NCBI GenBank assembly: GCA_030828335.1
Contig: JAURCQ010000002.1
Location: 1-61,226 of the forward strand
Origin: Gammaproteobacteria bacterium
GTDB taxonomy: Bacteria; Pseudomonadota; Gammaproteobacteria; Pseudomonadales; Azotimanducaceae
DNA length: 61,226 bases
Direction of reading: 5' to 3'
A program made the position numbers and the translations under genes. This document shows positions 25,595 to 33,499 of this stretch, piece after piece; the stretch's first letter is position 1; each line of letters starts with the position of its first letter. The notes under the pieces were generated by a model. That model was not told the origin of the DNA. It saw only the letters and a list, made by a program, of their open reading frames with translations, and did no database searches.

Positions 25595-26323
25595 ATGGCG
25601 ATCCTCGCCTCCCCTCGAGATCGCCTCGCCGCCGCCTTTGGCGCGGCGCTCCTCTGCCACGGGGCGCTCCTTTTGGTCGAACGCGTCCCACCCCAGACGC
25701 CGGAGCCTGCGGCCCCGGCCACCCTCACCATCGGGTTGGCTGCCCCGCTCCAGCCGCTAACCGCGGCGACGGCTGCGACAGAAAGCCCACCGCCAGCTCC
25801 GGCGCAGGAAGCCTCCCAAGCCGCACCCACGGCGACGCGACGCGCGAAGGAAAGCCCGGCCCTCGCCGAACGCGTTATCGCGCCCCCCAGCGCGCCTGAA
25901 GCCCCGCCGGTAGCGGCGCCAGGCCCCGCCCTGAGCGATCTGTTAGCTGCGGCCCGGCGCTATAGCGAGGGGCCGGAGGTGCGCCGCCTCAGTCCCGCCA
26001 CCGTGCTCACCCCGGCGGAGGATGCCTACCTTCGAGGCTGGCGAACCCGCATCGAGCGCCTGGGCACGGTGAACTTTCCCCCGGAAGCCCGCCGCGCCGC
26101 AGAACGAGCCGGGGGCCAGGCCACCCTGCGCCTCCGCGCTGAGCTCCATCGGGATGGCCGCCTTGGGGATCTTGCCGTGGTCATTGGCAGCGGCGATGCG
26201 GCGGTGGACCAGGCGGCGCTGACGCTCGTGCGAAGCGCCCATCCCTATCTACCCTTCCCCAAGGCTCTTAGCCGTCACGAGCGCCTGGAAATCGTGCGAG
26301 ATTTCACCTTTCGCCTCCCCTAG
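25595..26323 (+). CDS. TonB-family energy-transducing protein
   Basis: A 242-residue protein with TonB architecture: one N-terminal hydrophobic segment (about residues 12-28), a Pro/Ala-rich periplasmic linker (about residues 32-115), and a C-terminal TonB-like domain (GTVNFPPEARRA near residue 152, LRAELHRDGRLGDLAVVIGSGDAAVDQAAL near residue 172, then PYLPFPKAL). The syntenic gene in Pseudomonas, between gshB and algH/yqgE, is tonB3, reported to affect twitching motility. No exbB/exbD genes are near. A role in pilus or envelope function fits the neighbouring pilT but is inferred from synteny. Confidence 0.85.
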   Translation: MAILASPRDRLAAAFGAALLCHGALLLVERVPPQTPEPAAPATLTIGLAAPLQPLTAATAATESPPPAPAQEASQAAPTATRRAKESPALAERVIAPPSAPEAPPVAAPGPALSDLLAAARRYSEGPEVRRLSPATVLTPAEDAYLRGWRTRIERLGTVNFPPEARRAAERAGGQATLRLRAELHRDGRLGDLAVVIGSGDAAVDQAALTLVRSAHPYLPFPKALSRHERLEIVRDFTFRLP

Positions 26324-26359
26324 GGGCGCGCCGTGTAGCCGGAGCCCCGGTGACCGCCC

Positions 26360-26365
26360 TATCAT
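26360..26365 (+). promoter_or_regulatory. Candidate -10 for yqgE, near-leaderless
   Basis: TATCAT ends six bases before the yqgE ATG, so a transcript from it would begin at or next to the start codon. No Shine-Dalgarno sequence is visible before that ATG, which fits a leaderless message. No clear -35 was found. Confidence 0.35.
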
Positions 26366-26371
26366 GGCCCC

Positions 26372-26920
26372 ATGGATCTTAAGCACCAGTTTCTCATTGC
26401 CATGCCCGGGCTCGACGGGAGCACCTTCGGAGGCACGCTCAGCTATCTTTGCGAGCATAACGACGAGGGCGCCTTCGCCCTGGTGGTGAATCAGCCCCTG
26501 GAAGGCGTCACCCTCGGCGCCATCTTCGATCAGCTGTCCATCTCTGGGACGGCTCACCGGGACGTTCCCGTGCTCGACGGTGGCCCGGTGCAGCGGGACC
26601 GGGGCTTCGTACTCCACAGCGATGATTGCTGCCTACCGGCCACGGTGAAGCTGCAGCCTGGGCTCGCCTTGAGCACCGTCCGGGAAATGCTCACGGCTAT
26701 CGCCGACGGGTCAGGACCCGCTCAGTTCCTCGTATGCCTGGGTTACGCCGGCTGGGGGGAGGGGCAGCTCGAACAGGAAATGGCGGAAAACGCCTGGCTA
26801 TCGTGCCCCGGAGACTTCGAAATCCTCTTCGAAGTGCCTCTAGGAGAACGGCGTCAGCGCGCCGCGGACAGCCTGGGCATCGACCTCGCCCTCTTCCCCG
26901 GCGCCCCCGGCCATGGCTAA
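26372..26920 (+). CDS. yqgE: UPF0301 family protein YqgE/AlgH
   Basis: A 182-residue protein of the YqgE/AlgH family. Conserved stretches are HQFLIAMPGL (near residue 4), VVNQPLEGVTLG (near residue 37), VLDGGPVQRDRGFVLH (near residue 68) and FLVCLGYAGWGEGQLEQEM (near residue 111). The family has been linked to alginate regulation in Pseudomonas, but its biochemical function is not settled. It overlaps ruvX by eight bases, the arrangement conserved in Gammaproteobacteria. Confidence 0.95.
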   Translation: MDLKHQFLIAMPGLDGSTFGGTLSYLCEHNDEGAFALVVNQPLEGVTLGAIFDQLSISGTAHRDVPVLDGGPVQRDRGFVLHSDDCCLPATVKLQPGLALSTVREMLTAIADGSGPAQFLVCLGYAGWGEGQLEQEMAENAWLSCPGDFEILFEVPLGERRQRAADSLGIDLALFPGAPGHG

Positions 26921-27350
26921 GGCTAGCGCTGGGGCTGGAGCGAGGACTGAGCCTGGGCTTCTCCTCGCCTTCGACTTTGGCCTGCGCCACATCGGCTGGG
27001 CCACGGGCCAGCATCTCACCGCCAGCGCCACCGCCGGGAGCGCCCTCGCAGCCCAGGAGGGCACTCCAAACTGGCAGGCGGTTCAGGCCCTCCTGGATGA
27101 ATGGCAGCCCGTGCGCATCATTGTGGGCCTGCCCCTGAACATGGACGAAACGGAAAACGACATGTGCGCCCGGGCCCGGCGCTTTGCCCGGCGCCTTGAG
27201 GGGCGCTTTGGTATTCCCGTGACGCTCCAGGACGAGCGCCTCTCCAGCCGGGAAGCGGGGGATCGCTTCCCCCACCGAGACCGAAACGATCGCCACGGCG
27301 AAGCGGCCCGCATTATTCTTGAGGACTACCTGCGGCAGACGGGCTCCTAG
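26913..27350 (+). CDS. ruvX: Holliday junction resolvase-like protein RuvX (YqgF)
   Basis: A 145-residue RNase H-fold nuclease of the YqgF family, involved in pre-16S rRNA processing in E. coli. Core motifs are LLAFDFGLRHIGWA (first Asp, near residue 17), IIVGLPLNMDETEND (Glu region, near residue 70) and QDERLSSREA with HRDRNDRHGEAARIILEDYL at the end (last Asp/His cluster). It overlaps yqgE. In Pseudomonas pyrR and pyrB follow; here they are absent and the next gene is pilT, tail to tail with a four-base overlap. Confidence 0.95.
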   Translation: MAKASAGAGARTEPGLLLAFDFGLRHIGWATGQHLTASATAGSALAAQEGTPNWQAVQALLDEWQPVRIIVGLPLNMDETENDMCARARRFARRLEGRFGIPVTLQDERLSSREAGDRFPHRDRNDRHGEAARIILEDYLRQTGS

Positions 27351-28381
27351 AAATTCTCCGGGAAGCGGGCCCGGCTCCGGGCCTCCGCCGCGGCCACCTG
27401 GCCTGAGGCCACTAAGGCCTCAAGGGCCTGGTCCAGCGTGTTCATCCCATACTCGGCCCCCGTTTGAATGGCCGAATACATCTGCGCCACCTTGTCTTCC
27501 CGGATGAGATTCCGCAGCGCCGGCGTGCACACCATGATTTCGTGGGCCGCTACCCGCCCGCCCCCCACTTTTTTGAGCAGGGCCTGGGACACCACGGCCT
27601 GGAGAGACTCGGACAACATGGCGCGCACCATGGCCTTTTCCGCTCCGGGAAAGACGTCGATCAGGCGGTCGATGGTTTTGGCCGCCGATTGGGTATGGAG
27701 GGTGGCAAAAACCACGTGCCCCGTCTCCGCCGCCTCGAGGGCCAGGCGAATGGTCTCGAGATCCCGAAGCTCCCCCACCAAAATCACGTCCGGATCCTCG
27801 CGCAGGGCGGCGCGAAGGGCGCGGGAAAAGCTCACCGTATCCCGATGCACTTCCCGCTGGTTGATGAGGCACTGCTTGGGGCTGTGGACGAATTCGATGG
27901 GATCTTCGATGGTGAGGATGTGCTGCTGCTGCGTGTTATTGATGTGGTCCACCATGGCCGCAAGGGAGGTGGATTTCCCGGACCCCGTGGGCCCCGTGAC
28001 CAGCACCAGGCCCCGGCTCAGGGAAGCGAGGCGCTCAAAGATGGGCCCAAGGCCCAGGTCCCCGAGGCTGAGCACGGTGGCCGGAATGGTCCGGAATACG
28101 GCCCCCGGACCTCGGTTCTGGCGGAAGGCGTTCACCCGAAAGCGGGCAACCCCGGGCACGGCCAGGGAGAAGTCGCTTTCCCCCTCCGCCGCGAAGGCGA
28201 GGCGCTGCGCCTCCGTCATGGCGGCCTCAATAAGCGCCCGGGTGGCCGCCTCATCGAGGGGCGGCGCCGCCAGTTTACGCAAGCTGCCATCGACCCGAAC
28301 CATGGGTGGCAAGCCCGCGGACAGGTGTAAATCCGACGCCCCCTGCGCCTGGGCAAAGGCCAGCAGCTCCGTGATGGTCAC
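27347..28381 (-). CDS. pilT: Type IV pilus retraction ATPase
   Basis: A 344-residue hexameric secretion-type ATPase that powers pilus retraction. Walker A GPTGSGKST is near residue 131, the Asp box lies in HILTIEDPIEFVH, Walker B is DVILVGELRD near residue 200, and the His box GHVVFATLHT follows. The C-terminal AIQTGAEYGMNTLDQAL region typical of PilT is present. The start is GTG at 28381 with a GGGAGG site that lies partly in a perfect palindrome. pilU, usually downstream, is replaced by the convergent ruvX. Its presence implies type IV pili elsewhere in the genome. Confidence 0.97.
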   Translation of the reverse strand: MTITELLAFAQAQGASDLHLSAGLPPMVRVDGSLRKLAAPPLDEAATRALIEAAMTEAQRLAFAAEGESDFSLAVPGVARFRVNAFRQNRGPGAVFRTIPATVLSLGDLGLGPIFERLASLSRGLVLVTGPTGSGKSTSLAAMVDHINNTQQQHILTIEDPIEFVHSPKQCLINQREVHRDTVSFSRALRAALREDPDVILVGELRDLETIRLALEAAETGHVVFATLHTQSAAKTIDRLIDVFPGAEKAMVRAMLSESLQAVVSQALLKKVGGGRVAAHEIMVCTPALRNLIREDKVAQMYSAIQTGAEYGMNTLDQALEALVASGQVAAAEARSRARFPENF

Positions 28382-28391
28382 CCGAATGCCT

Positions 28392-28409
28392 CCCGTCAGG
28401 CCTGACGGG
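28392..28409. promoter_or_regulatory. Perfect 18-bp palindrome between pilT and yggS
   Basis: CCCGTCAGG immediately followed by its exact complement CCTGACGGG. It lies 11 bases before the pilT GTG, touching its GGGAGG ribosome site, and about 55 bases before yggS. It could be an operator for a dimeric regulator or a hairpin affecting pilT translation. I do not recognise the binding protein. Confidence 0.5.
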
Positions 28410-28463
28410 CCCTCGCAGACCCGTTAGACTTTTACTTTCTCCCACTGTAACGGATCTCGGGCC

Positions 28464-29159
28464 ATGGCTGGGCTAGAAGCACGGGTGCAGGCGGTACAGG
28501 AACGCATTCGCGCCGCCGCCCTGGCCGCGGGCCGGACGCCGGAAGCCCTGACCTTAATCGCCGTGAGTAAAACCCAGGGCGCGGACGCCGTGGCCGCCCT
28601 CGCTGCGCTTGGACAGCGGGATTTTGGGGAGAACTACCTCCAGGAGGCGCTGGATAAGCAGGCGGCCCTGGCCCCCCTGCCCCTCTGCTGGCATTTCATC
28701 GGCGCCCTGCAAAGCAACAAAACCCGCCCCGTCGCCGAGCACTTCAGCTGGGTGCACACGGTAGACCGGGCAAAGCTCGCGGAGCGCCTCTCCGCCCAGC
28801 GACCCCGGGCCCTGGGGCCCCTTAAGGTGTGCCTACAGGTCAAGCTTGACCCGGAGGAGACCAAAGCCGGGGTGGCCCCGGAGGATCTCGCGGCGCTGGC
28901 AGACGTTGTACAGGGCTGCCCCGGGCTCGAACTCGTCGGGCTCATGACCCTTCCCGCGCCGCGCACCGGTTTTGAAGCGCAGCGCGAAAGCCTAGCTCGG
29001 CTAACGGCCCTAGCGTCGGCCCTTCCGCCCACGGCCACCGTACTGTCCATGGGCATGAGCGACGATCTCGAGGCCGCCGTCGCCGCCGGCGCCACCCACC
29101 TTCGCCTGGGCACGGCCCTCTTCGGGCCCCGGGCCCCCAAACGGGAAAGCACAGCATGA
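28464..29159 (+). CDS. yggS: PLP homeostasis protein (YggS/PROSC family)
   Basis: A 231-residue PLP-binding protein with the single TIM-barrel fold of the family. It buffers free pyridoxal phosphate and affects amino-acid and keto-acid balance. The PLP lysine is in LIAVSKTQ (near residue 36). FGENYLQEALDK (near residue 53), HFIGALQSNKTRPV (near residue 77), LMTLPAP and SMGMSDDLEAAV (near residue 196, phosphate site) are all present. It begins a coupled set yggS-proC-yggT with four-base overlaps, as in Pseudomonas and Enterobacteria. It is divergent from pilT. Confidence 0.97.
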   Translation: MAGLEARVQAVQERIRAAALAAGRTPEALTLIAVSKTQGADAVAALAALGQRDFGENYLQEALDKQAALAPLPLCWHFIGALQSNKTRPVAEHFSWVHTVDRAKLAERLSAQRPRALGPLKVCLQVKLDPEETKAGVAPEDLAALADVVQGCPGLELVGLMTLPAPRTGFEAQRESLARLTALASALPPTATVLSMGMSDDLEAAVAAGATHLRLGTALFGPRAPKRESTA

Positions 29160-30055
29160 CCGAAAGCACCGCGATGGCCGCGTCCCAAGCGCTGCCAAAG
29201 ACCATTGCGTTTATCGGGGGCGGCAATATGGCCCAGGCCCTGCTGGGGGGCCTGCTGGCGAGCGGCGCCGACCCCACGGCCCTGCGGGTTTCCGATCCGA
29301 GCCCCGCTTGCCGGGAGGCCCTCGCTGCCCTCGGGCCCCTCGCCGTCTTTGAGGAGAACGCCGCCGCCGTGGACGGCGCCGAGGCCGTAGTGCTGGCGGT
29401 GAAGCCCCAGGTACTCGGGCCCATCCTCGCGGCCCTTGCGCCGGTCCTGGCCGCTCAGCGGGCCACGCCCTTTGTGCTTTCCATCGCCGCCGGCATCGAC
29501 TGCGCGAGCCTGCTCCACTGGGGCGGCGGGGTCCCCGTCGTGCGCGCCATGCCCAACACCCCGGCGCTCCTTCGCAGCGGCGCGACGGCGCTGTTTGCCA
29601 CCCCCGGGGTGAGCGCTGCGCAGCGGGCCCAGGCCGAGGCCCTCATGGCCATGGCCGGGACCACCTATTGGCTCGAGGAGGAAGGGGATCTCGCTGCGGT
29701 GACCGCCGCCTCCGGCAGCGGTCCCGCCTACTTCTTCCGCCTCATGGAATGCATGATGGACGCCGCCATCGCCCAGGGGCTGTCCCCGGCGCTGGCACGC
29801 GCCTTGGTGACGGAAACCGCCCTCGGCGCAGCCCGCATGGCCACGGCGCCCGGGGCCGACCCGGCGGCCCTCCGCGCCGCCGTGACCTCACCCGGCGGTA
29901 CGACCGCTGCAGCCCTAGAGGCCTTTGAAGCCGCGGGCTTTGCCCCCATGGTGGAAAAGGCGATGGCGGCGGCAGCCCATCGCGCTGACACCCTTGCCGA
30001 GGAACTCGGCGTTCCCAGCGCCCTGCGCGCGCATCCCCAGGGAGATGAAGCATGA
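29156..30055 (+). CDS. proC: Pyrroline-5-carboxylate reductase
   Basis: A 299-residue NAD(P)H enzyme catalysing the last step of proline synthesis. The Rossmann motif IAFIGGGNMAQALLGG is near residue 18. VLAVKPQVL (near residue 80), VVRAMPNTPALLRSG (near residue 126) and SGSGPAYFF (near residue 186) are present, followed by TSPGGTTAAALEAFEAAGF. It is slightly longer than E. coli ProC (269), mainly from an N-terminal extension of about 15 residues and a C-terminal tail. An internal start at MAASQALPKT is possible. It overlaps both neighbours by four bases. Confidence 0.96.
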   Translation: MTESTAMAASQALPKTIAFIGGGNMAQALLGGLLASGADPTALRVSDPSPACREALAALGPLAVFEENAAAVDGAEAVVLAVKPQVLGPILAALAPVLAAQRATPFVLSIAAGIDCASLLHWGGGVPVVRAMPNTPALLRSGATALFATPGVSAAQRAQAEALMAMAGTTYWLEEEGDLAAVTAASGSGPAYFFRLMECMMDAAIAQGLSPALARALVTETALGAARMATAPGADPAALRAAVTSPGGTTAAALEAFEAAGFAPMVEKAMAAAAHRADTLAEELGVPSALRAHPQGDEA

Positions 30056-30621
30056 ACGAAGCGCTCTCCGGCGGCGGCCTTTTTCTGCTGCGAACCGTTC
30101 TCAGCCTCGCCAGCTTTCTGTTCCTGCTACGCTTTTTGCTCCAGGCGGTGCGGGCCGACTTTTACAACCCTCTCACCCAGGGGGTAGTGCGCTTCACGGA
30201 CCCCCTCCTTAAGCCCCTGCGCCCCCTCATTCCCGACCTGGGCGGCCTCGATATCGCGGCCCTGGGGCTGACCCTCGTGGCAGAACTGCTGCTGTGCATG
30301 CTGACCTTTGGCCTGCCCCTGGGGTCGGCGCTCCTGGTGGCGGCCTTCCGCCTGCCCATGCGCCTGCTGGAGCTGTATTTCTGGGCGCTCCTCATTGTGG
30401 TGATCTTAAGCTGGGTGGCGCCCATGAGCCGGCACCCCGGCGCTGAGCTGCTGGAGCAGCTCACGGCCCCGGTGCTCGCGCCGATCCGCCGGCTGCTGCC
30501 CCCGGCGGGGGGCCTCGATTTCTCCGTCCTTGTCCTGTTTTTGCTCCTGACCCTTTTGCGGGACTACCTCGTGCCCGGCCTCGCCCTCGAGGTCGGCATC
30601 CCCCGCATGCTTCTGCCCTAG
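30052..30621 (+). CDS. yggT: YggT family integral membrane protein
   Basis: A 189-residue membrane protein with two YggT repeats. The family pattern is visible as FLLQAVRADFYNPLTQGVVRF (cut here for brevity) in the first half and PIRRLLPPAGGLDFSVL in the second, each with flanking hydrophobic helices (about four to five segments in all). The function is unknown; in E. coli YggT was connected with osmotic or potassium stress tolerance. It is coupled to proC by a four-base overlap. A promoter for metX lies just after its stop. Confidence 0.92.
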   Translation: MNEALSGGGLFLLRTVLSLASFLFLLRFLLQAVRADFYNPLTQGVVRFTDPLLKPLRPLIPDLGGLDIAALGLTLVAELLLCMLTFGLPLGSALLVAAFRLPMRLLELYFWALLIVVILSWVAPMSRHPGAELLEQLTAPVLAPIRRLLPPAGGLDFSVLVLFLLLTLLRDYLVPGLALEVGIPRMLLP

Positions 30622-30631
30622 GGGTAGTCCC

Positions 30632-30661
30632 TTGCGAGGGCCCTGGGCCCCTCGCTAGACT
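30632..30661 (+). promoter_or_regulatory. Candidate sigma70 promoter for metX-metW
   Basis: TTGCGA (30632-30637), an 18-base spacer and TAGACT (30656-30661). The expected transcript start is about 20 bases before the metX ATG. No methionine regulator box was recognised. Confidence 0.45.
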
Positions 30662-30688
30662 TCGCGCCCATTCCGGGAGAGGCAGCTG

Positions 30689-31837
30689 ATGGCCGAAGCG
30701 GCGCCCAGCGATCATCACTCCGTCGGCCTTGTGACGGCGGAAAGCGCGGATTTTTCTGGCCCCTTCCCCCTGGCTAGCGGCGAAAGCCTGCCCGCCTATA
30801 CGCTGGTCTACGAGTGCTACGGCGCCCTAAACGCAGATCGCAGCAACGCCCTTTTGGTTTGCCATGCGCTTTCGGGCCATCACCACGCCGCCGGCTACTA
30901 CGATTTGGAAGATCCCAAGCCCGGCTGGTGGGATACGGCCATTGGCCCGGGCAAGGCCATCGACACCAACCGTTTCTTTGTTGTCGCCTTGAATAATCTT
31001 GGGGGCTGCCACGGCAGCACCGGGCCCACCAGTACGAATCCGGCGACAGGGCGGCCCTACGGCCCGGACTTTCCCACGGTGACGGTCCCGGATTGGGTGA
31101 ACGCCCAGGCCGCCCTGGCCGATCGCCTCGGCATCGAGCGCTGGGCCGCGGTGGTCGGAGGCAGCCTCGGGGGCATGCAAGCGCTTCAGTGGGCCCTGTC
31201 CTATCCCGATCGGGTGGGCGCCACGGTGGCCATTGCCAGCACACCGCGCCTTTCCGCCCAAAACATTGCCTTCAATGAGATTGCCCGGCAGGCCATCACC
31301 GCCGATCCGGACTTTCGCGAGGGCCGCTACCTGGACGCGGGCGTAGTGCCCACGGCGGGGCTGCGGCTGGCGCGTATGCTCGGCCATGTCACCTACCAAT
31401 CCGATGACGGGCTCCGGGAGAAGTTTGGGCGCGCCGTGCGCACGGGGGATCTCGATATCCTCCAGGACGTGCAATTCCAGGTGGAAAGCTATCTCCAGTA
31501 CCAGGGGAAATCCTTTTCCCGTCGCTTCGACGCCAATACCTATCTGCTGATGACCCGAGCCCTGGACTACTTCGATCCCGCCCGAGCCTATGGAGACGAT
31601 TTGGTGGCTACCTTCGCCGCCATGAAAGCCAAGCTGCTGTTCATTTCCTTCACCACGGACTGGCGCTTCCCGTCGGCCCGGTCCCGGGAAATGGCCCTGG
31701 CAGCTCTGCGCGCAGGCCGGGAGGTCAGCTACGTCGACGTCGACGCCGCCCAGGGTCACGATGCCTTCCTGCTCCCCGTGCCCCGCTACCTTGAGGTGCT
31801 CGGGACCTATCTCCGGGGCCTGGAGCCAAACCCATGA
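30689..31837 (+). CDS. metX: Homoserine O-acyltransferase MetX
   Basis: A 382-residue alpha/beta-hydrolase-fold enzyme that acylates homoserine for methionine synthesis. The oxyanion-side motif [15 protein letters not shown] is near residue 98. The nucleophile Ser is in [14 protein letters not shown] (near residue 150), and the acid and His are in [12 protein letters not shown] near residue 355. Coupling to metW (four-base overlap) and relatedness to Pseudomonas MetX suggest that succinyl-CoA is the donor, but acetyl-CoA cannot be excluded from sequence reading. GAGAGGCAG serves as ribosome site. Confidence 0.95.
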   Translation: MAEAAPSDHHSVGLVTAESADFSGPFPLASGESLPAYTLVYECYGALNADRSNALLVCHALSGHHHAAGYYDLEDPKPGWWDTAIGPGKAIDTNRFFVVALNNLGGCHGSTGPTSTNPATGRPYGPDFPTVTVPDWVNAQAALADRLGIERWAAVVGGSLGGMQALQWALSYPDRVGATVAIASTPRLSAQNIAFNEIARQAITADPDFREGRYLDAGVVPTAGLRLARMLGHVTYQSDDGLREKFGRAVRTGDLDILQDVQFQVESYLQYQGKSFSRRFDANTYLLMTRALDYFDPARAYGDDLVATFAAMKAKLLFISFTTDWRFPSARSREMALAALRAGREVSYVDVDAAQGHDAFLLPVPRYLEVLGTYLRGLEPNP

Positions 31838-32439
31838 CCCTTCGCCCGGATCTCAAGCTGATTGCAGCCATGGTGCCGGAGGGTGCGCGAGTGCTCGACC
31901 TCGGCTGTGGCGATGGCGCCCTCCTGGCCTGGCTGGCGGAGCACCGCGGGGTGCGGGGCTATGGCATCGAAATTGATGAAGACCAGATCACCCGGTGTAT
32001 CGACCGGGGCGTGAGTGTTTTGGAACGGGACATCGACGAGGGGCTCTCCGATTTCCCCACGGACGGTTTCGACGTGGTGGTGATGGCGGAAACGCTCCAA
32101 GCCGTGCGCAAGCCCGGCACCGTGCTCGAGCATATGCTTCGCATCGCGCCCCGGAGCATCGTGACCTTCCCCAACTTTGGGCACTGGCGCTGCCGCCTAG
32201 AGCTGGCCAGCGCCGGGCGCATGCCCATCGCTCGGCACCTGCCCCACGCCTGGCATGACACCCCAAATATCCACCTCTGCACCTTCGCTGATTTCGAGGC
32301 GCTGTGCGCTGCACGCTCTCTTACTATATACGATAGAAAGGTAGTGAACGCTCACTACGAAAGCACCTGGGCCATGAACCATTGGCCCAACCTGTTCGGC
32401 ACCATTGCGGTCTACGGGCTTAGCCGCCCCGGCGCCTAG
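31834..32439 (+). CDS. metW: Methionine biosynthesis protein MetW
   Basis: A 201-residue methyltransferase-fold protein required with MetX for homoserine acylation in several Proteobacteria. The SAM-type glycine motif [15 protein letters not shown] is near residue 18, and [19 protein letters not shown] and [18 protein letters not shown] follow. It overlaps metX. A 27-base stretch at 32321-32347 inside the gene is only about 30 percent G+C and uses rare codons (ACT, ATA, AGA), and it borders a perfect 7-bp dyad, unlike the rest of the gene. The reading frame is intact through this patch. Confidence 0.95.
   Translation: MTLRPDLKLIAAMVPEGARVLDLGCGDGALLAWLAEHRGVRGYGIEIDEDQITRCIDRGVSVLERDIDEGLSDFPTDGFDVVVMAETLQAVRKPGTVLEHMLRIAPRSIVTFPNFGHWRCRLELASAGRMPIARHLPHAWHDTPNIHLCTFADFEALCAARSLTIYDRKVVNAHYESTWAMNHWPNLFGTIAVYGLSRPGA
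32341..32358. repeat. Inverted repeat in an AT-rich patch inside metW
   Basis: GTAGTGA, four bases ACGC, then TCACTAC: a perfect 7-bp dyad at the edge of a 27-base AT-rich island containing TATATA and ACGATAG. It may be an intragenic promoter or operator for the downstream DUF4426-rdgB-hemW genes about 110 bases away, but nothing proves use. Confidence 0.4.
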
Positions 32440-32468
32440 GCCGCCCTCCACCCCGGGAGACTTCGCTC

Positions 32469-32906
32469 ATGGCAACGCTGCTTCGCTTACTGGTTTTACT
32501 GACCCTCGCCGGAAGTGCCCAGGCCGAGCAGGTCAAACGCTTCGGCGATTTGTCCGTGCACTACATCGCCTTAAACAGCACCAGCGTCCCGGCCAACGTG
32601 GCCGCGGACTACGATTTAGATCGGGGGGAAAACGTCGCCCTCATCAACATCGCGGGCCGCCGGGAGGGGGGCGCCCCGGGGGATACGACCCCCGTGCCCC
32701 TCGCGGTAGAAGGCACGGTACGCAATCTCCTTGGGCAAACGATCACCCTCACCTTCCAGGAGGTGCGCGAGCCCGGGGCCATCTACTACCTCGCCACCAC
32801 GCGCTTCACGGACCGGGAAGCGCTGCGCTTTGAACTCACCGTGGAAGATCTAGAGCGGGGCCAGCGCCACGCCCTAAGCTTCCAGAAAACCCTCTGGGCC
32901 CAATGA
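32469..32906 (+). CDS. DUF4426 periplasmic protein
   Basis: A 145-residue protein with a clear signal peptide (MATLLRLLVLLTLAGSAQA, cleavage after AQA) and a mature domain of about 125 residues rich in beta-strand patterns (FGDLSVHYIALNST, then AVEGTVRNLLGQT). This matches the DUF4426 family, found between metW and rdgB in Pseudomonas and relatives. Its function is unknown; the protein is probably periplasmic. It overlaps rdgB by four bases and lies 29 bases after metW. Confidence 0.85.
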   Translation: MATLLRLLVLLTLAGSAQAEQVKRFGDLSVHYIALNSTSVPANVAADYDLDRGENVALINIAGRREGGAPGDTTPVPLAVEGTVRNLLGQTITLTFQEVREPGAIYYLATTRFTDREALRFELTVEDLERGQRHALSFQKTLWAQ

Positions 32907-33499
32907 AAACGCCCCTTCTGCTTGCCACCCATAACGACGGCAAGGTCCGGGAGTTCGCGCGGCTGCTTCCGGACTTTGCCCTCACCGGAGCCCGCACGCT
33001 CCAGCTAGACGCACCGGAGGAGACGGGGCAGACCTTCATCGAAAATGCGCTAATCAAGGCCCGGGCCGGGGCCCAGGCGTCCGGTCTCCCCACCCTGGCC
33101 GATGATTCCGGGCTCATCGTTCCCAGCCTTGGCGGCGCCCCGGGGGTTTACTCCTCCCGCTACGCTCACCCCGAGGCGACGGACCGGGAGAACTGGCAGG
33201 CCCTATTGAGGGCCCTCGAGGGCACGACGGACCGGCGCGCCGCGTTCTACTGCGTGCTCGTGCTCATGAGCCACCCGGAAGATCCCTGCCCGCGCATTGC
33301 CGAAGGGCTTTGGCCCGGGGAGATTGCTCGGGCGCCGGAGGGCGAGGGGGGCTTCGGCTACGATCCCGTGTTCTGGGTACCAAGCCACGGCCGCACCGCC
33401 GCCCGCCTAGCGCCGGAGGAGAAAGCCGCCCAGTCCCATCGGGGCCGCGCCGTGGCCGCCCTAAAGGCCCAGCTCGCTGAGCGACCGCTCGCCCCGTGA
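32903..33499 (+). CDS. rdgB: XTP/dITP diphosphatase
   Basis: A 198-residue Ham1/RdgB pyrophosphatase that removes dITP and XTP from the nucleotide pool. Motifs are LLATHNDGKVREF (near residue 5), TFIENALIKARAGAQASG (near residue 43), ADDSGLIVPSLGGAPGVYSSRYA (first part near residue 65) and GGFGYDPVFW (near residue 149). The closing SHRGRAVAAL is typical. It overlaps the preceding DUF4426 gene and hemW by four bases each. Confidence 0.97.
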   Translation: MKTPLLLATHNDGKVREFARLLPDFALTGARTLQLDAPEETGQTFIENALIKARAGAQASGLPTLADDSGLIVPSLGGAPGVYSSRYAHPEATDRENWQALLRALEGTTDRRAAFYCVLVLMSHPEDPCPRIAEGLWPGEIARAPEGEGGFGYDPVFWVPSHGRTAARLAPEEKAAQSHRGRAVAALKAQLAERPLAP

